NCBI GenBank assembly: GCA_027625915.1
Contig: JANTQA010000047.1
Span: 1,488,001 to 1,552,000 of the forward strand
Direction: 5' to 3'
Length of the DNA stretch: 64,000 nt
From: Anaeramoeba flamelloides
Taxonomy: Eukaryota > Metamonada > Anaeramoebidae
Below are positions 12,701 through 22,600 of this stretch, in pieces. The number at the start of each line of letters is the position of its first letter. The first letter of the stretch is position 1. The notes beneath the pieces are model-generated. The model was not told where the DNA came from and made no database searches. It saw only the letters and a program-made list of their open reading frames with translations. A program made the translations under genes and the position numbers.

Positions 12701-14403
12701 ATATCCATAAAAAGTGATCAATATTTTCTATAATTTCCTTTTGTTTATATTTTAAACATAAAGGACAAAATTGATTTGAATTTTTATTAATTACATCGTA
12801 ATATCTATTTAGGCAGTTAGTGAATGTTCTGAATTTTAGAATTGTTGAGCTTGAGGGATAACTTAAATATTTTTGAGTTTTAAATAAATAATTTTGATTT
12901 TTTATTATTGTGAAATATTTTTGTGGAGTGCCGTCAAGTGCCTAGCTTTTTTTTAATTTTAGAAATAAATAGAAAATTTAAGAAATTTTCTTTTTATTTC
13001 TAAAATTAAAAAAAAGCTAACCGCGGTTTTCCAGAATTCAAAAGAATAGAGAAAAATCTTTGATTTTACTCAATTCTTTTAAATTTTTGAAAACCTAACG
13101 ACACTTCCAACTTGTTGAATTCAACAACTCGTTATATGTGTATTTGTATATTTCTTTTTTTAGTTCACTAATATCTTTTGAATTCCAATTAATTTTGTTA
13201 TTTATTCTTTGATTAAACTTTATCAATTTTTCTAAATTAGGAAGAGATAAATTTCCTAATTTCTTTTTGAATTTAAATTTCTTTTTATTGATAGAAATTA
13301 TCAAATTTTCTATTTTAAATTCTGTTTTGTAAATAAGAATTGGTGTATTTCTGTTTATTTTACATATTTCAGTAATACAGGAATTAATCCAAGAATTTAA
13401 ATAATTTAAAGTTTTTATTTCATAATTATATATTTCTAACCCATATATCAATTTGCTTATGATGAAAGATTTAAATAATCTAATTTTTAAACTATTGTTA
13501 AGCGAATTGTTATTGAATAACTGTTTACAGTTGTTATATGTTTCTTTCGCCTTTTTTAAATTATAAACTATATGCGAAATTTTATCTAAATAAATACCCA
13601 AATAAAAAATGATTTTCTTGATTACAAAAAAAAAATTAAAAATTTTGTTTTATTTTTTTCACGATAATTTTATTAAAAATGAATAAGAATTTGGGACATA
13701 AAAATCAATTAATTTCAAAAAAAGCTTTTCCTTGAAAAAACTACTTTTTTAAAATATTATAGAGTAATTTGATTCAATTAAAAACAAGATTTAACTTGAA
13801 ATTTTAGTTTATTTTCCCAAAAGAAGTATTTTTATTTTTTTGGAAATTAATAAAATTATTAAATTTCAGAATATGAAATATATCTAGTAGTTTTCTTAAA
13901 AGTGGAGAATTAAATTAATTTTATCAAAATGAGTTTCATTATTTTTTCTTTTTTCCAAATGGATCAAAAAAAAAAAAATAAAAGCAATCTTTTATTAATA
14001 AAAAAAAAAAAAAAATTAATCTATTACAAAAAATCAAGAGATATAAAAAATTAATTTAAAACCGCTTTCACAAAAAATTACAAATTCCATTGATTTCTTC
14101 AATTAGCTTAGTTAGATAACGATTATACACAATTGATATAAATATATAAGTACTATAAAATTCATTATTGAAAAAATATACTGATGATCTTTTCCAGAAA
14201 TTATTAACTTTTATTAGCTTACTAATAACATTTTATTCATAAAATTAATCACAAAATTTCATATTTCATTCGTTGACAGTTTTAAATTAAAATCAAAAAT
14301 AAAATAAAAAATTTGAAATGAAACAAATATATTAATATTTTAAAACAATTTTTTTTTTATTTAATTTTTATTTATTCTCCAAATAACCAATAAACCAAAT
14401 AAT

Positions 14404-14439
<36 letters not shown>

Positions 14440-15731
14440 TAAAAACAAAATAAAACAAAAACAAAACAAAATAAAACAATATGAATAACAACACTTTAAA
14501 GGAAAACCAAATTCGACCAGAAAAAAACCGGAAATGTTTTACGTATACAAATTTAAAAGATTTAATCTTAAACTGCCAAGTTAGTAAAGTAGAAAATATT
14601 GAACAAAAAAGACAAAGTGTTGTAAGAAAATTAATTTTGATTGACCTTCTGGAGGGTTTATTAGAAATTGATCCAGAAGTTAGATGGACACCAAAAGAGG
14701 CTATTCAACATCCATTTTTTACAGACGAACCATTTACAGGGAAATTTGTTCCAAAACGAAGCCGCGTAAGAAAAAATTACCCACTCAAAAATCTTGAAAA
14801 AATGGACTTTGGAATTGATGTCGACAAGGAATTAAAAAGCCGTTATGGTTTTGATTCTTCAGTATTTCAAAATTTAATCGATTATAAAATGAAGGAAAAT
14901 AATTTTGATGATAAAAACAGTTATAATCTTTCAAAGCAAAATGAATTTTTGCAAGAAAAAAATTTACAAATGGATATTGAACAAATAAAAAATGAAAAGG
15001 CCGAAAGAATTATCGACGAACTAGAGGACTTTTATCTAGCCAATAATAAAAATTATATTATAAATAAAAAAAAATTTGAAAATCAAAATAATAATACTCA
15101 TAAAAAAAATAATGTTGATTTTTCCGTTGAAGATGAAGAAGAAGAAGAGTTTTCTTCAGGCTCATTAACATTGGGTGATGATGATGATCAAGATTTTAAA
15201 CCAAAAGAGTTTATTACAATTAAGATTATTGGAAATGATGGCAACGTCAATGACGATGATGATGACGATGATGATGACGATTTTAATAATAATCACAATG
15301 TTATAAATTTTAATAATATTAATAATAATAAAAAAAAGAATAATATTAAAATTAATTTTAATAGCATTAATGTTAATAATACTCACCATAAAGAAAAAAA
15401 AAAAAAAAAAATAAAAAATAAATATGGAAATGTTCAAAACAAAAATAGAATGGTCTCAAAAAAAATTCGAAAAAAAAATACTGAAAAAAGATCACTATCA
15501 TGTTCAACTAATAATCAGAAGAAAAAGAAAAAGAAAAGAGATACCAAGAAGAAAACTATTTCAAATTTGGAAAATAAACAAGAGTTTTCCGATCGTTCAT
15601 TATCAACGGGGAATTTAATTTTAGGCATGAAAAAAAAAAATAAAAACTTAAAATATCCATATCATTTTGATCCAAATAATATTTGGAATGAATTTCCCCA
15701 ATTAAATCGAAAACGATCAATAGAAAATTAG
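6748..15731 (+). CDS. DYRK/Yak1-type dual-specificity protein kinase, six exons
   Basis: Exons 6748-6855, 7073-7224, 7873-8026, 9628-10121, 12187-12289 and 14502-15731 join in frame with GT-AG introns to 746 residues. Visible in order: DYRK homology box around residues 36-85 (LT/KSNSGFYYDQED, then NSEAELIIYVNQIL); Gly loop LGSGTFGQV at 94-102; VAVK lysine at 117; family-typical HCDLKPEN at 210-217; DFGS at 232-235; activation-loop YNY at 244-246 followed by IQSRYYRSPE; then RWTPKEAIQHPFF. The second Tyr (246) is the autophosphorylated residue in DYRKs. The roughly 300-residue tail is Asn/Asp/Lys-rich. YAK1/DYRK kinases phosphorylate Ser/Thr targets in growth and stress signalling. The start ATG at 6748 is the only good one giving the DYRK box; further upstream coding exons cannot be excluded. 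Introns 4 and 5 carry several mobile elements. Confidence 0.88.
10138..10168. repeat. (CTTTT)n tract just inside kinase intron 4
   Basis: Short array of TTTTC pentamers starting about 15 bases after the GT donor at 10122. A simple repeat with no further signal. Confidence 0.85.
10400..10785. repeat. Modular hairpin array H1 (kinase intron 4)
   Basis: Three successive inverted repeats. Module G (10411-10488) has arms reading AGGTTTTCCAG / CTGGAAAACCT with an AAAAGAAT / ATTCTTTT inner stem. Module K (about 10498-10574) has TTTTTTTTAATTTAAGAAAT paired with a near complement ending in eight A. The third, longer module (about 10590-10775) is built from AGGTTTTTTT and AAAAAACCTA arms with an internal pair GATTTTCGTTAGG / CCTAACGAAAATC. 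The same modules recur at 12924, 31095, 36590 and 56368. The left edge (about 10385-10410) matches, inverted, the right edge of the 36.6 kb copy (ATATCCTC then TTTCAGCCGTTA). Confidence 0.8.
11183..11675. mobile_element. Foldback element with ~110 bp arms, TTAA at both ends
   Basis: Arms at about 11183-11300 and 11563-11675 are inverted copies; a shared stretch is CCATATTTTCGTTTTGGTTA against its near complement at the right, continuing through GGTTCAGA and ACATAGATTAAAATAGATTA. TTAA lies at 11184-11187 and 11671-11674, as in the family at 26.5 and 60.2 kb, suggesting piggyBac-type target choice (inference). The frame at 11212-11439 on the minus strand is only the left arm and spacer. It lies in kinase intron 4. 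Confidence 0.78.
12654..12925 (-). pseudogene. LINE C-terminal zinc-knuckle fragment
   Basis: Minus-strand frame that reads GTPQKYFTIIKNQNYLFKTQ, later FRTFTNCLNRYYDVINK, then FCPLC followed by 13 residues, H, FLWI and CP: a C-x2-C-x13-H-x4-C motif typical of the C-terminus of LINE reverse-transcriptase proteins. It stops at TGA (12654-12656), followed by about 150 bases of 3' UTR and the A-tail. It sits inside the same target-site duplication as the fragment at 13095-13603, so both belong to one insertion. Confidence 0.8.
12924..13094. repeat. Modular hairpin array H2 inside LINE copy 1
   Basis: Two modules. K (about 12943-13018) has arms AGCTTTTTTTTAATTTTAGA and its complement ending AAAAAAAAGCT. 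G (about 13022-13092) has a TTTTCCAGAATTCAAAAGAA arm. They are joined by AACCGCGGTT. Outer edges read AGTGCCGT on the left and ACGACACT on the right, i.e. a short inverted AGTGYCGT. The array separates the two coding pieces of the LINE. Confidence 0.82.
13095..13603 (-). pseudogene. LINE reverse transcriptase, C-terminal fragment
   Basis: About 168 codons open on the minus strand. The start YLGIYLDK is the conserved post-palm motif of non-LTR reverse transcriptases. FIISKLIYGLEIYNYEI and LNSWINSCITEICK resemble the connection region where LINE proteins have an I..KL.YG.E motif and a helix with a conserved Trp. There is no start codon because the element is truncated at its 5' end; the frame ends inside the adjoining hairpin array at STSWKCR. 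Not a host gene. Confidence 0.85.
14398..14480. repeat. (AAAAC)n-type tract before kinase exon 6
   Basis: An irregular array of AAAAC, AAAAT and AAAAAC units ends about 20 bases before the AG at 14500-14501, the only phase-compatible acceptor before the conserved kinase tail. A similar A/C tract (about 9598-9626) precedes exon 4. Neither acceptor has a normal pyrimidine tract. Confidence 0.75.
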
Positions 15732-16529
15732 TTTTCGAAAAAAATGTATTAAATAAATTATTAATTTTTTTTATTTTTTTGCTTTTTTTTTTTGTGAAAG
15801 TTAAAAGTATTAATATGCTTGTATCTTATTATCTATTAATATTGTTTCAAAGGAAAATTATTGAAAAAAAAAAATGAGAGAAAAATATAACTTTAATATT
15901 TATTAATTTTTATAATTAATTGATCTTTGATCTAGTAAAATAACATAAACTTTTTGTTTATGAATTCATCAATTTTAAATCATTTCAAAAATGAACAATT
16001 GTTCAAAAACAAATTTTTTTTTTAAATAATAAAACAGAATAAATATTGGTTTTTGTATTGGTATAACAATAATATAAAGATAGAGTACTATGTCGAATAT
16101 GAGAAATAGATCTTGGAAAAACTATTTTTTTTACTTTTATTTTTGAAGATTATCAGTTACATTTCGAAAAACTCATTTTATAAATTTAGAGAAAGAATAA
16201 TTTAAAAAGACAACTAAAGATGGAAAGGGAAGAAGAAAAGTATTTGTATTTTTTGAAAAAAAAATTTTTTTTAAATTGTTTTTTATTTATTCTGAGGAAG
16301 AGGTGGAAAAGACACTCTATATGTTATTTATCTATATATTATTTCAAAATTTACTTGTAAAATCATATATTGTACCACTTCAATAAAAAGTTCTAAATAT
16401 TTTAACAAGTAATATTATATTTCTTTAGAAATTGTTTGTTTTATTTTGAAAAATCGATTTTTCAAATATAAATTTTCATTTTTTTATCTCAAAATTTAAT
16501 AAATATGCGACCTTACAAAATAAACTAGT
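15732..16529. other. AT-rich intergenic DNA downstream of the kinase gene
   Basis: 3' flank of the kinase gene, T-rich then mixed. AATAAA-like signals are too common in this composition to be informative. No gene or repeat recognised. Confidence 0.5.
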
Positions 16530-17156
16530 TTTCAAAATTTTTGACTCACTTTATTGTGTTAAAAGAATTTTTTTTGAGGATTTATCTCCAGTATTCTTAT
16601 CAAAAAAATATTTACAAATTATTTGATCTGGTTCATTTTTTCTAATTTTACAAATTTTTTGTTTTTCTTTTTCTTTTTCTTTTTTTTTCTTTATTTGATA
16701 AATTTATTTTTTCTTTTTCTTTTTCTTTTCTTTTTTTTGGATTTTTTTTTTTTTCTTATTCTTTTCTTTTTTTTGATAGATTCTATTTTTTTATAAAAGA
16801 CCAAGTGGAAAAAACAAAAGGTCTAAAGGAAAAACAATCACATAGAAAATTTCGACAATGTGAAATGTTTTTAAAATGAATTTAATTATTAGTCAAAAAT
16901 CTTGTTGTTAACTTTTTTTTAGTGAAAGATCAGTTAATAAAAAATCGATTATACTCATTTCAAAAATTTTGACACACTTTTTATTAATTTTTGGTTTTAT
17001 TTTATTTAATTTATGAATTTTAAGTTTTTAATATTTTAGAATGATTTAAAAGTTAATTAAAAATCAGATTTAATAATTTGTTGATGTTGAATGCTCAATA
17101 ATAATTGTTTTTTTTTTTCAATTTATTATTTCAAGTGAGTCACAATTTTTGAAATG
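16530..17156 (+). mobile_element. Non-autonomous terminal-repeat element, family M3, copy 2
   Basis: Best-preserved copy of the family also at 2481-3058 (inverted) and 32061-32640. The left end reads TTCAAAATTTTTGACTCACT; the right end is its inverse (GTGAGTCACAATTTTTGAAA); an internal direct copy with GACACAC lies at about 16958-16980. The body has a C/T-rich run of CTTTTT units at about 16660-16770. No coding capacity. Confidence 0.72.
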
Positions 17157-19645
17157 ATGTTTATATTCTAAATAAAAAATAATAACTACAATAATTATTA
17201 CTAACTAATTCATCATAAAAACTTATTAACAATAATTTAGATCTGGAAATTTTCACTTTTTTTTTTTTTCAAAGTTTAAAATTTTAATGTTAATAGTTTT
17301 GTAATTTACGAATAATAAAACTTCATATTTTTTTTTATTTAATAATCAATTTTTAAACTTTTTGGACATCTTTCTGTTCAATATTTGTACTATATATATA
17401 CTTATAAGTTTACTTTTAATTTTTTTTTTTTGGTGTTGCTATTTTTTAAAAAAAGATACCAGACTTTTATTAACAAATTAAATCCAATCTCCTTAATTTT
17501 CCAAATAAAAATTGGGACTACTTTACTTTTTAATATTAAACAAATTTTTTGGGGTAAAAATGATTTTTTAACAAGTCCGATTAGGTTTTATTTTATCCAA
17601 ATTAAAACTCTTCATATAAAATCAATTTATTTTCAATTGTATGAAAAAAGTTTCTGGTTTACGATAATTCCGGGGTTTATCATTTTTAATACACCTTTTT
17701 TCACTCCATAAAGAATTAGTATACCATAATAAACATTCACACAGACAATATTTGATCATAAAAGTAATTGAGAAAATGAATTTTGTATTTTTTTTTTTCT
17801 TTTTTTCTATAAGTAAAATCTAAGAACTTTGTTACAAAAGTAAAGCGTAAAAACAAGATCTTTCCCACACAAAATCAAATATTATGTTATTATTATTTAT
17901 GTGATTATTGTTTTTTTTTTTGAATTATCACTAAAATTATAGTTTCATATATACAAACTGCTTACTGAGAATAAATTCATCTACAAACTAATATTGAGAT
18001 CCACACTTTCTCAATGTCTATTTAAGTCTGTTTTGATTTACGAATAGTTTCATTTAAAATTTACTATTACTCTGGTGAAAATCTAAACAATAATCAATTT
18101 GGAAAATTATTGATTGTTTTCAGATAATAAACAATATTATTGGGTGAAAAGGGAAACAATGAGAATATTCATCGCTTTTGTATTTGATTTTTAGAAAAAA
18201 GATAAATTAACAAAAAAATAAAAAAAAAAAATCATTCAAGAAATAAAAGTATGAAATATTCATTAAACGTTGGTTTAAATGTGATGAATAATCATTTAAA
18301 AATGAAAAACTAAAAAATGTATCATTTTGTTTCAGATACTTTTTGTTTTATTTATTTAATGTATTTGTTGTAAATGTTTTTTATTGATTAAAAAAACCTC
18401 CATTTTGAAGTTCTAATTTTATCCCTCTTTAGTTCAATATCTTAAATCATTGGAATGAAACCTGAAAATTCAACCACAACAATATATTTTAATCTTGAAC
18501 TAAAATTTATCAAAAACTCCAAAAAAAAAAATTTAAAAATAAAATTGAAGTTAAAAAATGATTTTATGAAAGAGATAATTTTGTACTTGTAAAACTGTAA
18601 TTTTATTCTAATATGGAATGTATTGCTGATGAAAAATACTGTGTGATTAATTATGCTGATTTAAAAATCGCTATCTTCTCGTTAAAATGGTTTTTAAAGA
18701 AACAACTTGTCTGCTAAAAAGGAAAAAAAAAAAAATTAATCACTCTTTCTGTTTTTATGTTAATAATTATTGGTTAAAATCTTGAAATCAAAAAATTGAA
18801 ATCATAGTACCTTTTGGATGTTCTAAATATTAATTTTGAAATATATCTGTAATAATATTATTTTGGTTTCCAATCTTTAGATTTGTAAAAGGAATTAAAA
18901 AACCAATTTTCAAAATGACCAAGTTTTAATTGTGATCCGTAGTAAAAAATCTAATAATTTATTGTACCATAATAGTAATAGATTTTTTCAAGAATAATTT
19001 GAGCCATGGTGCACAAATATCATTTACACCCAATTACTACATACTTTGATTATAACGAGGCTATGGCAACTCTAATCCCTCAGGGGCGAAAATAAAATAA
19101 CTTTTACCGAACATATTCAGTTGAAATATGTCATAGTTCATTTCCCCTGTTGTCTAAAATTTCTAGATGTTAATTTTAGTTTTGACAATCATTATTTTCT
19201 GTTATTAAAATCTGAAACTCAAGAAAATATAACTGTGATTTTTATCATTTTTTTCCAAGCTTTTAATATTTTATGATTTTCTGATAAAAAAAAAAATTAA
19301 AGAATAATTTAATGCAGATATTCTTAATAATATCTTTGATTGTCTTGAGTAAATTTCGATGATAGAAAACTTATCAGCTTTCATTATTTTTTTGTTATTG
19401 TAAAACGATAATTGAATAAATAATTTAACAAAGTTAGTTTACAAGATTTTTAATACTTTTTTTATTCACAAAATTAATTTTTTTTTTTATTATATTGTAA
19501 TTTTTTTTCCAGATATTTTTATTTTTTAATAAAAATAAAAAAAAAAATTGATGATATTGATTTGGCAATAAAAAAAAAAAAATAATTCATTCAAAATTAT
19601 TGAAGTAATATGATATGGGATTTATTCAAATTCTCGATGATTAAA
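17157..19645. other. AT-rich intergenic DNA with one short conserved-looking patch
   Basis: The frame at 17385-17711 is Phe/Ile/Leu-rich and looks random. At 18950-19100 a less AT-rich patch contains a short ATG frame (19006-19095, MVHKYHLHPITTYFDYNEA...) and a string CCCAATTACTACATACTTTG that recurs in slightly changed form near 37850. This is probably an old dispersed repeat rather than a gene. Confidence 0.35.
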
Positions 19646-22600
19646 TTATAATAAATATAACTCTTTTTTTATTATATTTTTTTGTTCATATGGAATTAAA
19701 TTGAATTCTTCTCTAGAAATATTAAATAATTCCATAAAATCGGAATCTATTAAATATTCTTCTAATTTATTTTTATCGATTTGATTAATATTTTTTATTC
19801 CTAAATTTTTTAATTTTTCCAAATTAGGTTTTTTTTTATCTAATAATTCATAAGCTATTTGTAATAAAAAATGATAGGATAAAATTTGATTTTTTGAGGA
19901 AGTTTCTATTTGATCCAAATATTTCTGGGTATCTAGTATTAATTTTTCTTGGGTTGAAGGTGGCGGTGGTGATTTCTTTTCTTCTGGGAATTTGGAGGTG
20001 CTCCAACCATGGAAATATCTAGAAAATATCAAAGGCTCGTCATAGGAATTGATTACTCCTTTTATTTTTAAATTGAATTCTTTAGAAAATAACTGGGCCA
20101 ATTTTAAACTAATTTTTCTATGTAAGGTTGTTGAACTTCTTCCAATCCAAATAAATATTCCATCATAATCCGAAATTAAAATTGCTGTTTCCTTTTCACC
20201 TAAATCATCTTGAATAAAATAATTTGTATGGAAAATTGTAAATTCGGATTTATTCTTATTCTTATTTTTATTTTTATTCTTCTTATTATTCTTCTTATTC
20301 TTCTTCTTCTTATTCTTTTTCATTTTCTTTCCTTTTTTGTTTTGAATATTTATTTTCTTATTTTTATCATTATTATTATTACCATTTTCATTGTTATTTA
20401 ATATCTCTAAATCTTGGCTAATTATAAATAAGGAAAAAGGAAATTTTGATTTTGATTGATTTATTGAATCTTTAAAATAACTTTGTTGATGGGTCAAATT
20501 ATCCCAGAATTGTTTTGGTTCATTACCTTCTTTAATTTCAATTACACCAGAATTCATTAAAACTTTATTAATTTCATTCAAAGTATAATCTATTCCACTT
20601 TCACTGTTAATTATTATTTCCTCTCCTTGTAATTTATTTACTAGAATTTTAGCTTGGATTATATCTTGTTTGGGGAAAAACTTACCAATCCAAAAATATG
20701 CAGCTTGGTCGCAATGCAATAAAAAGCAATCCCGTGGATTTAGCCAATTAGAAATGGGATCCACTTCAATTGCTTGGAAGCCACCACTTAATTTATGCTT
20801 TCTGATTTGATATAAATAATTATTTGGATTACCTAATTTATTTTTAGTTTTATGGATAATTAAATTATTATTAAATAAATTAAAAAATTGGTTGCTTTCT
20901 CTTTGTTGGGCTACTCTAAATTGAATATCGGCATTTTTAGCACTTTTGGGCAACTCTGCATTGAAAAAGGAATCAAAGTTAAAATTCTCAAAATTTTCTG
21001 TATCTCGGCCCTTCCAATAATGAACAATTGTTTCACCAAAAGGAATATTTGATCGAATTGAACTATATATTAATTTTTCAATAACTATATAAATTTCATG
21101 CGAAAAAAAATGACCCATCATGTCTAAATCAGACTCTATTAATTCCTCGAGTTCTGTGTCATATTGCCAAATTTGGATCTCCTTTTTAATTAAAGTTTTA
21201 TTTTGGTTCTCGTCCTCATTTTCATCATCATTATCATCAATGATATTATTAAAGAATTGTTCAAAAATATTCTCTAAATTATTTAAATTATCAACATTTA
21301 TATTATTTTTCCTAATTATTTTTTTTAATATTATTTTATATAATTCACTTTTTTCTTTATTTAATTTCATTAATATATTTTTTATATAATTGATATTTTT
21401 TTCAATATTCTTATTCTTACATTTAAAAGTAATTAAAATATTTTGAATTAAATTTTCAATCCATTGAATAATCATTTTATTAAATAAATTTACAATGATT
21501 AATTCTTCATCAGATCTATAGATTTCTAATTGATTATTCTTATGATTTTTATTTTTATCATCATCATCATCGTCATCATCGTCACCGTCATCATCATCAT
21601 CATCATCATTATTATTATTATTATTATTATTATTTAATAACAATTTATTATTGCTTTTATTTTGTTTTAATAAATTAAAATTATCGTTTTTAATACCAAA
21701 AATTGTTTTAGAATCTTCAAATTTTTCTTTAAATAAAGCATTTTCTCTTTTATCTAAAACAGCAAATGCAAATGATGGTGTTTTTCTTTTGATTTGATAT
21801 TTAATTGCTCTAGCTAATCTAGTAGTTAATTTTCTTTGGGCTAATGTTGTAAAATTACCAAACCATAAGAATATTTCAGAGTTAGCATCCAATATATAAC
21901 AAAAATTGGATTCCAAAGAATTATATCTTAATTTCTTTAATTCACATTCCTTAATACATTCAATCTTTCGAAATTTATTTTTACTAATTCGATATAATTT
22001 AACATTCTTTTCTTCTTTATGATAATTTCCATCTTCTTCATTTAACTTTGTTAATGGTATTTTTAAATTAAATTGAGACCAAAAAAGTATTTTATCCGCA
22101 TTCTTATAATCAAGAGCATCTTCATTTTTTCCGTTATTATTATTATTATTATTTGGTTGTTTATCGTGAATTTCTTCATTAATATAATATCTGGTGAATC
22201 CAAAGGAATGGGAATTCGTCATTATTGGGGCTTTTAATGAATTAGGCGATAGCCTGTTATCAAGTGTATTTTTTTCACCAATTGATAACGACATGAATAA
22301 TTCTAAATCATCATATAATGAGTGATCTCGAATTATAGAAGCTTTTTTTTTTTTGCTTGGTGCAGACATTTTTCCAGATAAATGGGTTTGGTATTTCTTT
22401 TTTGTTGATTTTTTCTTATTTTTTAACTTTTTATTTTTAATTTTGATTGGATCACTTTTTTTTTTTTTTGTTTTAATATGTTCAAAATTTTTTCTGTCAC
22501 TATTTTTATTATTAATATTATTTGTTTTTTTTTTTAAATCCATGAAATTGTTGTGAAATGTTTTTTTTGACAATTGGCTTAGATTTTGATTTTTTTCTTT

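Larger units (their letters stand above)
12489..13603 (-). mobile_element. 5'-truncated LINE (non-LTR retrotransposon) in kinase intron 5, copy 1
   Basis: A 16-base target-site duplication (AAAAAATGATTTTCTT) occurs at 12473-12488 and 13604-13619. The minus-strand insert ends in an A-tail (T run at 12489-12497). Inside, on the minus strand, are a reverse-transcriptase thumb/C-terminal segment beginning YLGIYLDK (13095-13603) and, further on, a C-terminal zinc-knuckle segment (12654-12925). A hairpin array (12924-13094) separates the two. Only about the last 1.1 kb of the element is present, the usual result of aborted target-primed reverse transcription. It is antisense to the kinase. Confidence 0.9.

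Noticed and set aside
12924-13094. Hairpin array as the plain 3' UTR of the LINE
   Set aside because: In copy 1 the LINE coding sequence (zinc-knuckle part) continues beyond the array, so it cannot simply be the 3' UTR, although it is linked to the LINE.
13095-13601. Possible nested host gene in kinase intron 5
   Set aside because: The motifs are those of a LINE reverse transcriptase and the segment is bounded by a target-site duplication and an A-tail.
15165-15437. Ile-rich minus-strand frame
   Set aside because: Antisense shadow of the Asn/Asp-rich tail of the kinase.
17385-17711. 108-codon plus-strand frame in the intergenic gap
   Set aside because: Phe/Ile/Leu bias of random T-rich DNA, no domain and no splice context.
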